In this document: positions 1 through 10,167 of the stretch, in pieces
Layout: the number at the start of each line of letters is the position of its first letter
Numbering within the stretch: position 1 is the stretch's first letter
Origin: Megaustenia siamemsis
Taxonomy: Eukaryota > Mollusca > Gastropoda > Stylommatophora > Ariophantidae
Direction of reading: 5' to 3'
DNA length: 64,000 nt
Assembly: GCA_032433765.1 (NCBI GenBank)
Contig: JAVIAB010000124.1
Coordinates: forward strand, 96,417,202-96,481,201
Position numbers and translations under genes: made by a program
Notes under the pieces: generated by a model
The model's input: the letters and a program-made list of their open reading frames with translations, nothing else
Told to the model about the DNA's origin: nothing
The model's database searches: none

Positions 1-85
1 ATTTTACAGACCTTCGGCACATGATTTTTGGGGTAATGCAGTCGGTATTACGCACGTGCCACTTTACTTCCTAGAAAAAAATCAA
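1..85 (-). mobile_element. SINE-A copy 1, 3' part only
   Basis: The first 85 bases match the non-tRNA body of SINE-A, seen complete at 50,136-50,390, in reverse orientation. Shared words include the segment around ACAGACCTTCGGCACATGA and the CGGTATTACG motif. The tRNA-like head is absent: the copy stops at the A-run near base 80 and runs directly into a LINE-E tail. It may continue to the left of the window. Confidence 0.8.
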
Positions 86-298
86 GATGGCTTACATGGG
101 GCGCAATTCCGCTCTGTCTTTGCTTTGATGGTGCATTTTGTTACAGGCTGACTTGTCCATCTTTTAATGCTACTAGTCCATGTTAATCTTGGTCTGCCTC
201 TTCCTCCTTTACCTTGTATGTTCCCTGTTAAGATTAATTTTAGTAGGCTGATGTGTCTTTTAACATGCCCCAAAAATATCATTTATCTTGTTGAAATA
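86..298 (-). mobile_element. LINE-E 3' tail fragment
   Basis: The reverse strand encodes the C-terminal tail of a LINE-E reverse-transcriptase protein, including FLGHVKRHISLLK and GRGRPRLTWTSSIKRW. The same tail is seen at 34.3, 45.9, 47.5 and 62.6 kb. Only the last ~65 codons remain, followed by the SINE-A fragment. It is a dead, 5'-truncated copy. Confidence 0.8.
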
Positions 299-313
299 TG
301 TTTTTGCACCATA

Positions 314-521
314 TAGGATGTAGAGATACATGACCACCTGCTCCAGACACAATGTTATTGATGATAATGGATGTATTTTATGATACGCTATACATAATTC
401 AAGAACAGTCCAGTAGAGAATACCTGGAGTTTACCTATAATGGAGCAGCAATACACAAACACCTCTCTAGAGTGATCAACGCGGTTATCCAGCAGGTGAT
501 GCGAGTGAACACAGTGTGGGG
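314..521 (-). pseudogene. Inverted remnant of chemoreceptor GPCR exon 2
   Basis: The reverse strand matches the end of the TM3 exon of receptor copy 1 (13,566-13,655) and about 125 bp of its downstream intron. Residues read [18 protein letters not shown] and then [10 protein letters not shown]. The last exon codon, AAG in copy 1, is TAG here (435-437), just before the conserved GTAAAC donor. The match starts abruptly at about 521, so the 5' half of the exon is missing. It is an inverted, truncated and nonsense-bearing duplicate. Confidence 0.85.
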
Positions 522-523
522 TA

Positions 524-1394
524 AAAAGTGTAAATCTGTAATTTATATTCAAAATAATGAAGATATTAATAATTATTGCAAGGACATATTATATTCGTTT
601 AATTCGTTGATATAAGAGTATAATGAGGAAGACAACTGTAATATCGTTCACACAATGTCAGTATGGGTAAATATGGTAATGATACCCATATATATATATT
701 AATTAACCAAGAAGCCTTTATGCATGTGTGGATCATGTGATGTCTGACCATCAAAACCTTTAACATGATAGTGAGCGTGGTAGCAATTTTGTCTGTCCAC
801 GGCTTATCCTGTCGGAAACCTTCTTGTTCAGGTTTTAGCTTAGTTTCCATAACATTCAATTCTAACATTACTTTTTTTAACATCTAGTTAAGGATAGATA
901 ACAGTGGGATCTCTTGTATTACACTTATGGGAGGCCTGTCCGATTATTTCCCTAAAGACTTCAGTTTCACTCTCATGTTGGCTATGAGTGGGTGGTGGTT
1001 TTATGCTGCAACTGCTCCTCTACTTTCTCCTACGTGTGAATAATTCGTCTCACTTGCCTGTCTATAGTGATGTGATATCTCTAGTTTGCCGTGTCCCCGT
1101 CTGGGCATCGCCATGTTGCCGGTGTGATGTTCTTATGTGGAAATATTGTTTTCTCCAATGCAAGGTTGTTTTTGCCACAGAAAACTCAACAAAGTACCGT
1201 TTGGTTTCTAGTGCTTCATCCCTGTCCAATATATTGCCTTTTTTGTCTAGTCAGACGATTTAGTGGAGGCTATTGTGTATTTTTCAGGCTTTGTTTTTGT
1301 TGAACATCTTCTATCTTGTCTGATTCTACTAATGTTTGACAAATACACACGGCCACAGAAGGAACAAGTTAGGCCCACTGATCCACAGGGTTTT
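524..1394. other. No recognised feature
   Basis: This stretch is AT-rich with only short open frames lacking recognisable motifs. I see no splice-bounded exon, repeat copy or RNA gene in it. Confidence 0.5.
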
Positions 1395-1595
1395 CCATCC
1401 TTTTCATGAGTCTTTCCGCATCCATGTTTTGCCATACCTCGTCAAATTGTATGCCATTCCTTATACATGATCTCCATGGTGTGCGTTCCCTTGCCAGACG
1501 TTCCCAATCCTTTCAGATGGAACAGTCATTCAGAGATGATTTACAGATATCTGCATATCGTAGTTTAGGTATGGCGATTTGTCTTTATTCGTGTA

Positions 1596-1597
<2 letters not shown>
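1395..1597 (-). mobile_element. LINE-F fragment, left part of an interrupted copy
   Basis: It is homologous to the LINE-F tail at about 31,005-31,145, which encodes the RPKLRYRDICKS type of C-terminus. It ends at the (CT)n tract of the inserted LINE-I. The continuation of the same LINE-F appears beyond LINE-I at 4,302 and beyond the Penelope-like element at 6,188, so these three pieces were one element. Confidence 0.75.

Positions 1598-1641
<44 letters not shown>
1598..1641 (-). repeat. (CT)n tract, the (GA)n tail of LINE-I
   Basis: A run of CT repeats marks the 3' end of the minus-strand LINE-I. Another 3' end of the same family, at 25,500-25,515, also ends in GAGAGA. The tract is therefore the element's simple-repeat tail, not a random microsatellite. 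Confidence 0.7.
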
Positions 1642-1642
<1 letters not shown>

Positions 1643-2023
1643 GCGATCAAGACTCAATCAGAGAAGGATTCCAGACTCTCTCATGAAATCAGCTGTCTGT
1701 TTAAGTGAATCGATTGCCCTATATAGGTTCTCTTCCAGGGAGGTGGGTGTGGACCACATTGCTCTTCTCAAGACTGTGTACTGGGGGGCAATCCTGTAGA
1801 ACATGTTTTGTAGTCATATTGCCCAGTGTACAGTGGCATAGGCTGGTTGTACCTATTTTGAATTTGCTGAAAATGTGATTTCTCATTCTATTGTGGCCAG
1901 TGCGTAGGCGAAGTATGATGACTTGATCCTCCTTGATAGTTGGTGGTATCCGTCACTCTCGTTATGCTTTGGGTGTTCTCGTTTCCATTTTCATGGAACT
2001 GACCTTTGAGGATGGAATTTGCT

Positions 2024-2470
2024 TCATCGTAACGGAGCGGATGGTTCTCTTGTGGTAATCCCCCTCCCCTCTTTAGCTAATTTGTCTGCTCGTTCGTTCC
2101 CGTGTATATTACAGTGTGATGGTATCCAATGAATGACTACTCTCTGGAAGTTATTGCATAGTTGGTCCAGGGTTGTTCTCAAGTCATCTAGTTCATTGTT
2201 CTTGGGGCTTTTTAGAGTTGATAATACTGACAGTGCATCAGTCAGAATCACCAATTTATTGTGCATGTTATTTTTGTGTTTAGTAGCCAGTGTTGCAGCA
2301 TCTCTGAGGGCCCCAGTTTCTGCTTTAAAGTAGTTTGATAATTTTCGAGTAGCTATTGACTTGGTGATCTCGTCCTGGTTATTCACCGTCAAGAACACAC
2401 CTCCCCCTCCATTTATGGTGGCATTTGTAGCAGAGCCCTATGTGTATATGTGGGACCAAGAGTCCTGTGC
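2024..2470 (-). pseudogene. RNase H domain of LINE-I, inactivated
   Basis: The minus strand encodes an RNase H fold: TNATINGGGGVFL after the first strand, FKAETGALRDAA with the Glu, LTDALSVLSTL with the second Asp, and HWIPSHCNIHGNERADKLAK with the final His/Asp region. RNase H removes the RNA strand of the RNA/DNA hybrid during retrotransposition. The first catalytic Asp (normally YTDGSA) is replaced by a TAG stop at 2,438-2,440, so the enzyme cannot be made intact. Confidence 0.85.
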
Positions 2471-3064
2471 ATAGGTGTCGTGTATGTGTTTTTCTGCTAC
2501 GTGTTTTCTTTCTGTGTCTGATTGGTGCCTTTTTCATGATTCCTGTTATATTTTCTTTAAGTTCTGGTATTTTATGTTTCACGTGAGGAGACATATCAGA
2601 TGGGCCCAAGGATTTCGGTATTGTTTGGGAAAGTACTGGGTCTCCAGTAGTTAGTTCAATGGAGATTGCAGCGAAGTTGCTCCTCTTTAGTCGTACAGTT
2701 CCGAAACCTGTTGCATGGTGCATGGGGTGGCTAAGGAGCATTCTGTATTTCTCCGCATGTTGCAATACTTTACTGACCCGTTTGTCATCTAAGGGTTGTA
2801 AACCTGTTACTGTTTCTAGAGTCTTGATAGGTGTAGATCTCATAGCACCAGTGATGATACGGGCAGCTTGATTCTGTGTTCTGTTAATTTTGCTAAGGTG
2901 TGATTTGGAAGCCATAGCCCAGGCTCTAGAACTGGTCTGACTCTTCCTACGTATAGTCTTTTCAAGATATTGCTGTCTGCTCCCCAGTCCGTTCCTGCCA
3001 ATTTCTTCATAATATTAGTTCGTTTTCTGGCTTTTTTTCTTGCTCTATCTACCTGATTTTCCAA
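2471..3064 (-). pseudogene. LINE-I thumb/connector region between RT and RNase H
   Basis: Two overlapping minus-strand frames encode the segment that normally joins RT to RNase H in this LINE group. They read RLYVGRVRPVLEPGLWL followed by INRTQNQAARIITGAMRST. The Q-N-x-A-x-R-x-I-x-G core is characteristic of these polyproteins. The frames are offset around 2,850-2,915, so at least one frameshift separates them. Confidence 0.75.
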
Positions 3065-4130
3065 GTCATTGTGCGATCCATGGTGACGCCAAGATATGTT
3101 GGATTTTGGTCAACAGGGAGTGTATGGTCTTTTGTCTTCAAGTTTGCAGAGAATGTGTTCTTGATAGGCTGAAAATTGTATATGTATTTTTTTTACATTA
3201 ATTGGTAAAAAACCAGTTGTTCGTCCATTTTTCAAGTTCACCTAGGTCATCTTGCATTCTGGGTCCAGCCACCGACATACTTTCCTCGCGAGCCAATAAC
3301 GCCAGACCACCTGCGTATATTGCTGAGTGTATTCTGGGTGAATGTCCATTACGATGTCATTTTGAAAATTAAGAAGAGTGTTGGGGACAAAACTCCGCCT
3401 TGTGGGACACCTTGTTCGATAGAGACCTTTTTACTTAGTTGACCTTGTACTTGTACTCTGGCCGTTCTATGCTGAAGGTATTGAGAGACCCAATTGAATA
3501 AACGACCCTGGATGCCAAGTCTGAAAAGCTTGTTCTTTAAACTCCCTCGCCATACCCTATCAAAAGCCTTCTCCAAGTCGATCCACACTGCCAGTGTGTG
3601 TTTCTTTTCTTGTAGGGCATCCTCTATTTCCTGTGCGATGTAGGTGATCAGGTCTTCAGTTGATCTGTGCTGACGGAAGCTACTTTGTTGTGGTACAATT
3701 TGTTGTTTTGTCTCCAAATGCCACATAAGTCTTCTGTTAAACAGCCTTTCCATGAGTTCACTCAGGCAGCTCAGTAGGTTAATTGGTCTATAGCTACTTG
3801 GGTCTAGTGGGTTTTTTCCACGCTTGAGGATGGGCACCATAATAGCTTCTTTCCAGATTGCCGGCACATGACCTCTCTTCCGGCTAGCATTTATTATCCT
3901 TAGAAGCTGACCCTTGGCTTTCTGTCCAGATTTAGGAGCATTTTGTTGGAGACTCCATCTTTACCAGGGGAACTTTTGAGCTTCAATCCCTCGAGGGCAA
4001 CATCTAATTCAGTTGGGGTAAAGATGGTCGTCTGGTGCTCTTCTGGTGCTAAAGGCATATGTTTTGCATCTTGGTTTTCCCGTCTTGCAGCTTTCAGTTT
4101 TTCTATTGGAATGTTTATTCTACTCATGTT
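3065..4130 (-). pseudogene. Reverse transcriptase domain of LINE-I, active site lost
   Basis: The RT is recognisable from SSPGKDGVSNKMLL, the motif-A block TLAVWIDLEKAFDRVW, and EQGVPQGGVLSPTLF. It would copy the element's RNA at a nicked target. At 3,306-3,317 the expected YADD catalytic box reads YAGG, with both aspartates changed to glycine. A break lies near 3,349, where the main frame ends just before this box, and another near 3,870-3,900. The copy is an inactive fossil. Confidence 0.85.
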
Positions 4131-4301
4131 TTTGTAAGTCTCTATCAGTAGATTTGCTGCCCTTTTACCTGTGAGGATGTTCTGGTTGTGTGCTAATGAT
4201 ATTGTAGGTTGGCAGTTGTTTTCGTTGCTCAGATGTTTCCATAGTTTATGACCATTTTTGTCTAGATTAAGGCTCTTTGTTTTGTCTATCCAGCTCTTAG
4301 T

Positions 4302-4380
4302 CTTCGTTTATGATCATCGACATGATTGCCGTAGCACGTTGTAGCACGTTGCAAGACTGTTAAATTGGTTATTTTGTCCT
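4302..4380 (-). mobile_element. LINE-F fragment, middle part of interrupted copy
   Basis: It matches LINE-F at about 31,210-31,292, including ATCGACATGATTG and GGTTATTTTGTCCT. It is flanked by LINE-I on the left and the Penelope-like element on the right. Its last nine bases, TTTTGTCCT at 4,372-4,380, are repeated at 6,188-6,196 where LINE-F resumes. Confidence 0.8.
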
Positions 4381-4525
4381 AGTAAGGGGTTAAGGCAAAG
4401 AAATGCAAATGAATGCATAAAATTGCGAAGCTGCAGTAAAGCTGAATGTGAGGGAAAATTGAAAAAAATAGGAAAAATGGAATGTGAAAAGCTTTACGTG
4501 ATTAGTAGACGACATAGATTTAAAC

Positions 4526-4554
4526 GACGTTTCGGCCCAATAGGCCCTCATCAG
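4526..4554 (-). ncRNA. Candidate hammerhead ribozyme core in PLE
   Basis: On the minus strand the sequence reads CTGATGA, then GGGCC-TATT-GGGCC, which can fold into a stem II hairpin, then GAAACGTC. CUGAUGA plus GAAA flanking a hairpin is the invariant hammerhead core, and hammerheads are known in the terminal regions of Penelope-like elements. Stem III could only be the palindromic ACGU, which would pair in a dimer. I do not see a convincing stem I. The second copy (21,228-21,256) has GAACC instead of GAAAC and is probably inactive. Confidence 0.55.
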
Positions 4555-5016
4555 GAACAAACAAAAAAAAAACACACACAGATATGTAAGTAAATAAAAC
4601 GAATCCTACATAGCTAACCAGTAACGAAACATCCAAAACAAAAAATTATCGAAATTGGTAAAAGAAAATAAAAGTGACTTCCCTGTGTCCTGTGTACCGG
4701 GCCGTAGTCAGATAAAAAGGAAATGGAGACGAGTGTGGCTGTAATTATACCAGCCTAGGTCAGGTGAAGGGTTCTAAAAATGCACGAGTGAGGGGAACGC
4801 TGTCTAGGTTAACTCGCCTGCAAAGACACTGAAAATGTATGAAAGTATCTAAGGGCCCATAAACACACGTATACACACACCCAGATGCGTATATACATAT
4901 GTTCACGTACAAACAGTCGAGCACATACCTGTACATATCAACACCCACATACATACATACATACACCTACACATATAAGCATACTAACAAGCACACACAA
5001 ACATGCATATACCAAG

Positions 5017-5020
<4 letters not shown>

Positions 5021-5060
<40 letters not shown>
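5021..5060. repeat. (AT)n microsatellite within PLE 3' UTR
   Basis: About 20 AT dinucleotides lie in a CA/ACAT-rich stretch (4,860-5,110). The second PLE copy lacks this expansion, so it grew after insertion. The open frames here are simple-sequence artefacts. Confidence 0.8.
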
Positions 5061-5061
<1 letters not shown>

Positions 5062-5487
5062 AATGCCCATACATATGAACACATACATGCATGTGCACAT
5101 CTATACTGGGTTAATCGTGTATGTGCAGAAATGTGCGCATAATGCACACAGAACCAGAAGAGTGTATACCGGGGTCAGTGTGCAAACACAAAGGAGAAAA
5201 AATAGAACAGTAGACTAACAAGTACTCAAAAGGCGGAAAGAGTGAGATGTCTGAGAGTGGGGTACAATAAAAACATATGAGGGGTAAGTAGCACAGAAAA
5301 TAGGTATATATGAGAATACCGAAGTGTCTCAATGGGGACTAGTGGAGGAGAAATATGAATAGCATGGCATAGTAGAAGGACCAAAGTGCCCAAACATGAG
5401 CAGAAGAAAAGGCTATGCAAAAGGGAAGGAGTAACCGAAAGGAAACTATGTGTATGAGTGTGATACATTCATGCCTCGTGGGGTCAG

Positions 5488-5765
5488 CTAACCATACTGG
5501 ACTATGAGGCGATTTTCCAAAGTAAATCGGCTGCGGTCGTCAGAGTGACAAAGGACAATGCCAGTGACACGGATGTCGTCTTTGCCCTTGTGATCTGGGG
5601 AGTTGAAATGGGAAGACACTGGAGTGCCAGTATTATGTTGGACATCTCGTAGATGTTCAAAAAATCTTTTCGCTAATCTTCTCCCTGATTCGCCAATATA
5701 GGTCATGTGGCATCGTTGGCATATGATGGCATAAATGATGTTACGGGACACACATGTAAAACCAT
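5488..5765 (-). pseudogene. GIY-YIG endonuclease domain of PLE copy 1
   Basis: The minus strand reads NIIYAIICQRCHMTYIGES, then GRRLAKRFFEHLRDV, SHFN and LENRLIVQYG. This is the GIY-YIG nuclease that Penelope-like elements carry at the C-terminus to nick their target. The IYA and YIG strands, the conserved Arg helix and the late Glu are present. It is joined to the preceding region (5,766-6,187) through a frameshift and ends in a premature TAG, where copy 2 reads on for about 14 residues. Confidence 0.9.
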
Positions 5766-6187
5766 GCTTGATCTCGAACCGTCCATTAGGAATAAGACCG
5801 AGTCAGCAGGGAGCACATAAGCACAGGTGATACAGTTCCGACCACAAGGGGCCGTACCGAAGTGTTGAGGGTAGGGGCGGGGGAGATGGCTCCTAACCAG
5901 AATGTCTCCCAAGTTCCTGTCGCGCTTGAAAGCGATCATAGGGGGATCACCAAAAAGTAGACGGGTAGTGGGATCAGAGAGGAGAATGGAACGGTAACGG
6001 TTGAGTATCTTCACAGCAACTAAGTTGTGAGGATGATAGGTGAAGGTGAGTATAGTTCTCTCAGAGGGGGGGGGGGGGCGGTTGGAGGGAGTGAGTGCCT
6101 CGGGACGGGAGATAAGGAGGACCCTCTTATGGGCAGACTGGAGGATCGAGTCTGGATAAAGCCGGCGGCTGACGAAATCTAAAATTG
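5766..6187 (-). pseudogene. PLE polyprotein linker between RT and GIY-YIG
   Basis: The frame encodes LTFTYHPHNLVAVKILNRY, FKRDRNLGDILVRSHL and GTAPCGRNCITCAY. The N-L-x-D-x-L-V-x-S and C-x3-C-x2-C motifs are typical of the linker between RT and endonuclease in Penelope-like proteins. The RT itself would lie upstream but is cut off at the insertion boundary at 6,187. A run of about 12 G (around 6,067-6,078) falls in a PPPP segment. Confidence 0.8.
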
Positions 6188-6565
6188 TTTTGTCCTGCCA
6201 TTTGATGTGCATTATTCCGCTGGGGCATTTTATGTGGAGGATAATTAGTCTTTTCTTCGTGATTTGAGTATGTTGCCCAGGTTTCAGATCCATATAATAG
6301 TGAGCTAAGCACACTAGACTAAGATAGTTTGGCACGTCCAGCGAATGTAAATAAAAAACAGCATCCCTAAACAAATACTATGCGGTGAAATATTACACGA
6401 AAAAAAAGACAAATCGGCATACCCACTACGATATGAAGATATTTGTAAATCTTGTGTTAAGCACACAATTTTGATATATTAAGGGTTTGGTCTTTAGTGT
6501 TAATATCGCGGTGATCAATGACATTTCTGTGAGTTGTCGAAAGTCTTAGCTACCTTGCCAAATGT
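6188..6565 (-). mobile_element. LINE-F fragment, right part, with internal rearrangement
   Basis: 6,188-6,325 and 6,455-6,565 match LINE-F (31,283-31,480), including CCATTTGATGTGCATTATT and AGATCCATATAATAGTG. Between them, about 130 bp does not fit. It contains, near 6,405-6,450, a short LINE-F tail in the opposite orientation (CGATATGAAGATATTTGTAA). This suggests an inversion or a secondary insertion. Confidence 0.7.
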
Positions 6566-6589
6566 ATGTTTGTTATATACAGTGAAGCC

Positions 6590-6850
6590 TATTCACTGGA
6601 GACTTGGCTTTTCAGGGCTTAGGCCTAGCCAGAAAAAAAGTATTATGTTCTTCCCCTTTAGAACGACAGTCTGAGAGTCTTATTTCCTGGAGGGTAGCAA
6701 TATCGACCTGTAGCCTATTTAGTTATTTGTCAATGACGGCTGTTGTTCTAATTTGCCCTCCTTTCAGTGTGTTTGGCTCAACAAGTCTAGGCACAAGATC
6801 CTTACTTTCCATGTGCCATGTTAAAACTTTGGTGTTTTCTTCCTAATTTC
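6590..6850 (-). mobile_element. LINE endonuclease N-terminal fragment (probably LINE-F 5' end)
   Basis: The minus strand reads TKVLTWHMESKDLV, then QIRTTAVIDK, a TAA stop, LNRLQVDIATLQEIRLSD and NTFFLARPK. This is the start of an AP-type endonuclease: the metal-binding Glu region of LQEIRLSD, and the ELNRLxVDIAxLQExRLxD pattern. It probably belongs to the LINE-F copy just downstream, with the RT core deleted between them. Confidence 0.65.
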
Positions 6851-8129
6851 ACTTTGCTACTCTACCTGGGCACAGAATATGAAGATTATTCTTTAGCCAG
6901 TGTGGAGATAGTGCTTTACCCAGTGTGGAGATAGTGCTTTACTCAGTGTGGAGATAGTGATTTACCCAGTGTGGAGATAGTGCTTTACTCAGTATGGAGA
7001 TAGTGCTTTAACAAGTGTGGAAATAGTGCTTTACTCAGTGTGAAGATAGTGTTTTACCCAGTGTGGAGATAGTGATTTACTCAATGTGGAGATAGTGATT
7101 TACCCAGTGTGGAAATATGCTATACCCGATGTTGACATTAGTGCTTTACCCAGTGTAGAGATGAGTGCTTTACCCAGTATGGAGATTAGTGCTTTATCCA
7201 GTGTGGAGATTAGTGTTTTAATGAGTGTGGAGTTTAGTGATTTACACAGTATCGAGATTAATGCTATACTTAGTGTGGTGATAGTCTTTACCCAGTGTAG
7301 AGGTTAGTGATTTACCCAGTGTGCAGATAGTCTTTACCCAGTGTGGAGATTAGTGCTTTACCAAATTTGGAGATAGTCTTTACCCAGTGTAGAGATTAGT
7401 GCTTCAGCCAGTATGGAGATTAGTGTTTTACCAAGTGTGGAGATTAGTGCTTTACCCAGTGTGGAGATAGTCTTTACCAGTGTAGAGATTAGTGTTTTAC
7501 CCAGTGTGGAGATAGTCTTTACCAAGTGTAGAGATTAGTGTTTTACCCAGTGTGGAGATAGTCTTTACCCAGTGTAGAGAGTAGTGTTTTACCAAGTGTG
7601 GAGATTAGTGCTTTACCCAGTGTGGAGATAGTCTTTACCCAGTGTAGAGATTAGTGTTTTAACAGTGTGGAGATAGTCTTTACCCAGTGTAGAGATTAGT
7701 GTTTTAACCAGTGTGGAGATAGTCTTTACCCAGTGTAGAGATTAGTTTTTTACCCAGTGTGGATATTAGTGCTTTACCAAGTTTGGAGATAGTCTTTACC
7801 CAGTGTAGATATTAGTGTTTTACCCAGTGTGGAGATTAGTGCTTTACCCAGTGTGGAGATAGTCTTTACCCAGTGTAGAGATTAGTGTTTTACCCAGTGT
7901 GGAGATAGTCTTTACCCAGTGTAGAGATGAGTGTTTTACCCAGTGTGGTGATAGTCTTTACCCAGTGTAGAGATTAGTTTTTTGCCCAGTGTGGAGATAG
8001 TCTTTACGCAGTGTAGAGATTAGTGTTTTACCCAGTGTGGAGATTAGTGCTTTACCAAGTTTTGAGATAGGCTTTACCTAGTGTAGAGATTAGTGTGTCA
8101 GCCAGTATGGAGATTAGTGTTTTACCAAA

Positions 8130-9274
8130 GGTGGAGATTAGTGCTTTACCCAGTGTGGAGATAGTCTTTACCCAGTGTAGAGATTAGTGTTTTACCCAGT
8201 GTGGAGATAGTCTTTACCCAGTGTAGAGATGAGTGTTTTACCCAGTGTGGTGATAGTCTTTACCCAGTGTAGAGATTAGTTTTTTACCCAGTGTGGAGAT
8301 AGTCTTTACCCAGTGTAGAGATTAGTGTTTTACCCAGTGTGGAGATTAGTGCTTTACCAAGTTTTGAGATAGTCTTTACCTAGTGTAGAGATTAGTGCGT
8401 CAGCCAGTATGGAGATTAGTGTTTTACCAAGTGTGGAGATTAGTGCTTTACCCAGTGTGGAGATTAGTGCTTTACCAAGTTTTGAGATAGTCTTTACCTA
8501 GTGTAGAGATTAGTGCGTCAGCCAGAATGGAGATTAGTGTTTTACCAAGTGTGGAGATTAGTGCTTTACCCAGTGTGGAGATAGTCTTTACCCAGTGTAG
8601 AGATTAGTGTTTTACCCAGTGTGGAGATAGTCTTTAACCAGTGTAGTGATTAGTGTTTTACCCAGTGTGGACATAGTCTTTACCCAGTGTACAGATTAGT
8701 GTTTTACCAAGTGTGGAGATTAGTGCTTTACCCAGTGTGGAGATAGTCTTTACCCAGTGTAGAGATTAGTGTTTTACCCAGTGTGGAGATTAGTGATTTA
8801 GCCAATGTGGAGATAGTCTTTACCCAGTGTAGAGATTAGTTTTTTACCCAGTGTGGAGATTAATGCTTTACCGAGTGTGGAGATTAGTGCTTTACCCAAT
8901 GTAGAGGTTAGTGCTTTACCCAGTGTGGAGATTAATGCGTCACTCAATGTGGAGATTAGTGCTTTGTCCAGTGTGGAGATTAGTGCTTTACACTGTGTGG
9001 AGATTAGTGCTTTGCCCAGTGTGGAGATTAGTATTTTAACCAGTGTGAAGATTAGTGCTTTACCCAGTTTGGTGATAGTCTTTACCCAGTGTAGAGATTA
9101 GTGTTTTAACAGTGTGGAGATAGTCTTTACCCAGTGTAGAGATTAGTTTTTTACCCAGTGTGGAGATTAATGCTTTACCAAGTTTGGAGATAGTCTTTAC
9201 CCAGTGTAGATATTAGTGTTTTACCCAGTGTGGAGATAGTCTTTACCCAGTGTAGAGATTAGTGTTTTACCAAG
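8130..9274 (+). repeat. Higher-order repeat copy 1 (1,145 bp)
   Basis: Landmarks such as the rare GTTTTGAGATAG variant (8,361 and 8,479) and GTGCGTCAGCCAG recur exactly 1,145 bp later at 9,506 and 9,624. The entire mixture of unit variants is copied in the same order with very few substitutions, showing recent expansion of a long block rather than of single units. Confidence 0.85.
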
Positions 9275-10167
9275 TGTGGAGATTAGTGCTTTACCCAGTG
9301 TGGAGATAGTCTTTACCCAGTGTAGAGATTAGTGTTTTACCCAGTGTGGAGATAGTCTTTACCCAGTGTAGAGATGAGTGTTTTACCCAGTGTGGTGATA
9401 GTCTTTACCCAGTGTAGAGATTAGTTTTTTACCCAGTGTGGAGATAGTCTTTACCCAGTGTAGAGATTAGTGTTTTACCCAGTGTGGAGATTAGTGCTTT
9501 ACCAAGTTTTGAGATAGTCTTTACCTAGTGTAGAGATTAGTGCGTCAGCCAGTATGGAGATTAGTGTTTTACCAAGTGTGGAGATTAGTGCTTTACCCAG
9601 TGTGGAGATTAGTGCTTTACCAAGTTTTGAGATAGTCTTTACCTAGTGTAGAGATTAGTGCGTCAGCCAGAATGGAGATTAGTGTTTTACCAAGTGTGGA
9701 GATTAGTGCTTTACCCAGTGTGGAGATAGTCTTTACCCAGTGTAGAGATTAGTGTTTTACCCAGTGTGGAGATAGTCTTTAACCAGTGTAGTGATTAGTG
9801 TTTTACCCAGTGTGGACATAGTCTTTACCCAGTGTACAGATTAGTGTTTTACCAAGTGTGGAGATTAGTGCTTTACCCAGTGTGGAGATAGTCTTTACCC
9901 AGTGTAGAGATTAGTGTTTTACCCAGTGTGGAGATTAGTGATTTAGCCAATGTGGAGATAGTCTTTACCCAGTGTAGAGATTAGTGTTTTACCCAGTGTG
10001 GAGATTAATGCTTTACCGAGTGTGGAGATTAGTGCTTTACCCAATGTAGAGGTTAGTGCTTTACCCAGTGTGGAGATTAATGCGTCACTCAATGTGGAGA
10101 TTAGTGCTTTGTCCAGTGTGGAGATTAGTGCTTTACCCTGTGTGGAGATTAGTGCTTTGCCCAGTGT
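9275..10167 (+). repeat. Higher-order repeat copy 2 (shortened)
   Basis: It aligns base for base with copy 1 but is cut short: the next landmarks come 820 bp later instead of 1,145. About 325 bp spanning the copy 2/copy 3 junction was lost, consistent with unequal exchange between units. Confidence 0.8.

Larger units (their letters stand above)
1598..4301 (-). mobile_element. LINE-I: non-LTR retrotransposon with RT and RNase H
   Basis: This 2.7-kb element on the minus strand carries, 5' to 3', a reverse transcriptase, a connector and RNase H. It ends with the C-terminal LKQTADFMRES type tail and (GA)n. RT-plus-RNase H is typical of the I/Nimb/Tad group of LINEs. No endonuclease is seen, so the 5' end is truncated at about 4,301. 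It sits inside LINE-F, about 65 bp of which is missing at the insertion point. Several frameshifts and both catalytic losses show it is dead. Other 3' ends of this family lie at 25,206-25,515 and 28,053-28,300. Confidence 0.85.
4381..6187 (-). mobile_element. Penelope-like element (PLE) copy 1, 5'-truncated
   Basis: This 1.8-kb insertion carries the C-terminal part of a Penelope-like polyprotein and a long 3' UTR. The RT domain is missing. It is bounded by a 9-bp direct repeat, TTTTGTCCT, at 4,372-4,380 and 6,188-6,196. Across this repeat the host LINE-F reads continuously, so it is a target-site duplication. The UTR is shared with the second copy at 20,463-21,335. Near its 3' end lies a hammerhead-like motif (4,526-4,554). 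Confidence 0.85.

Noticed and set aside
352..615. 87-codon plus-strand frame
   Set aside because: It is the antisense of the inverted receptor exon; the true match is on the minus strand.
4760..5147. Open frames rich in His-Thr-Tyr-Ile on both strands
   Set aside because: They are translations of CA/ACAT and AT simple repeats inside the PLE 3' UTR.
6067..6078. Run of G as a recombination or G-quadruplex signal
   Set aside because: A single G-run within PLE coding sequence; too little to claim structure.
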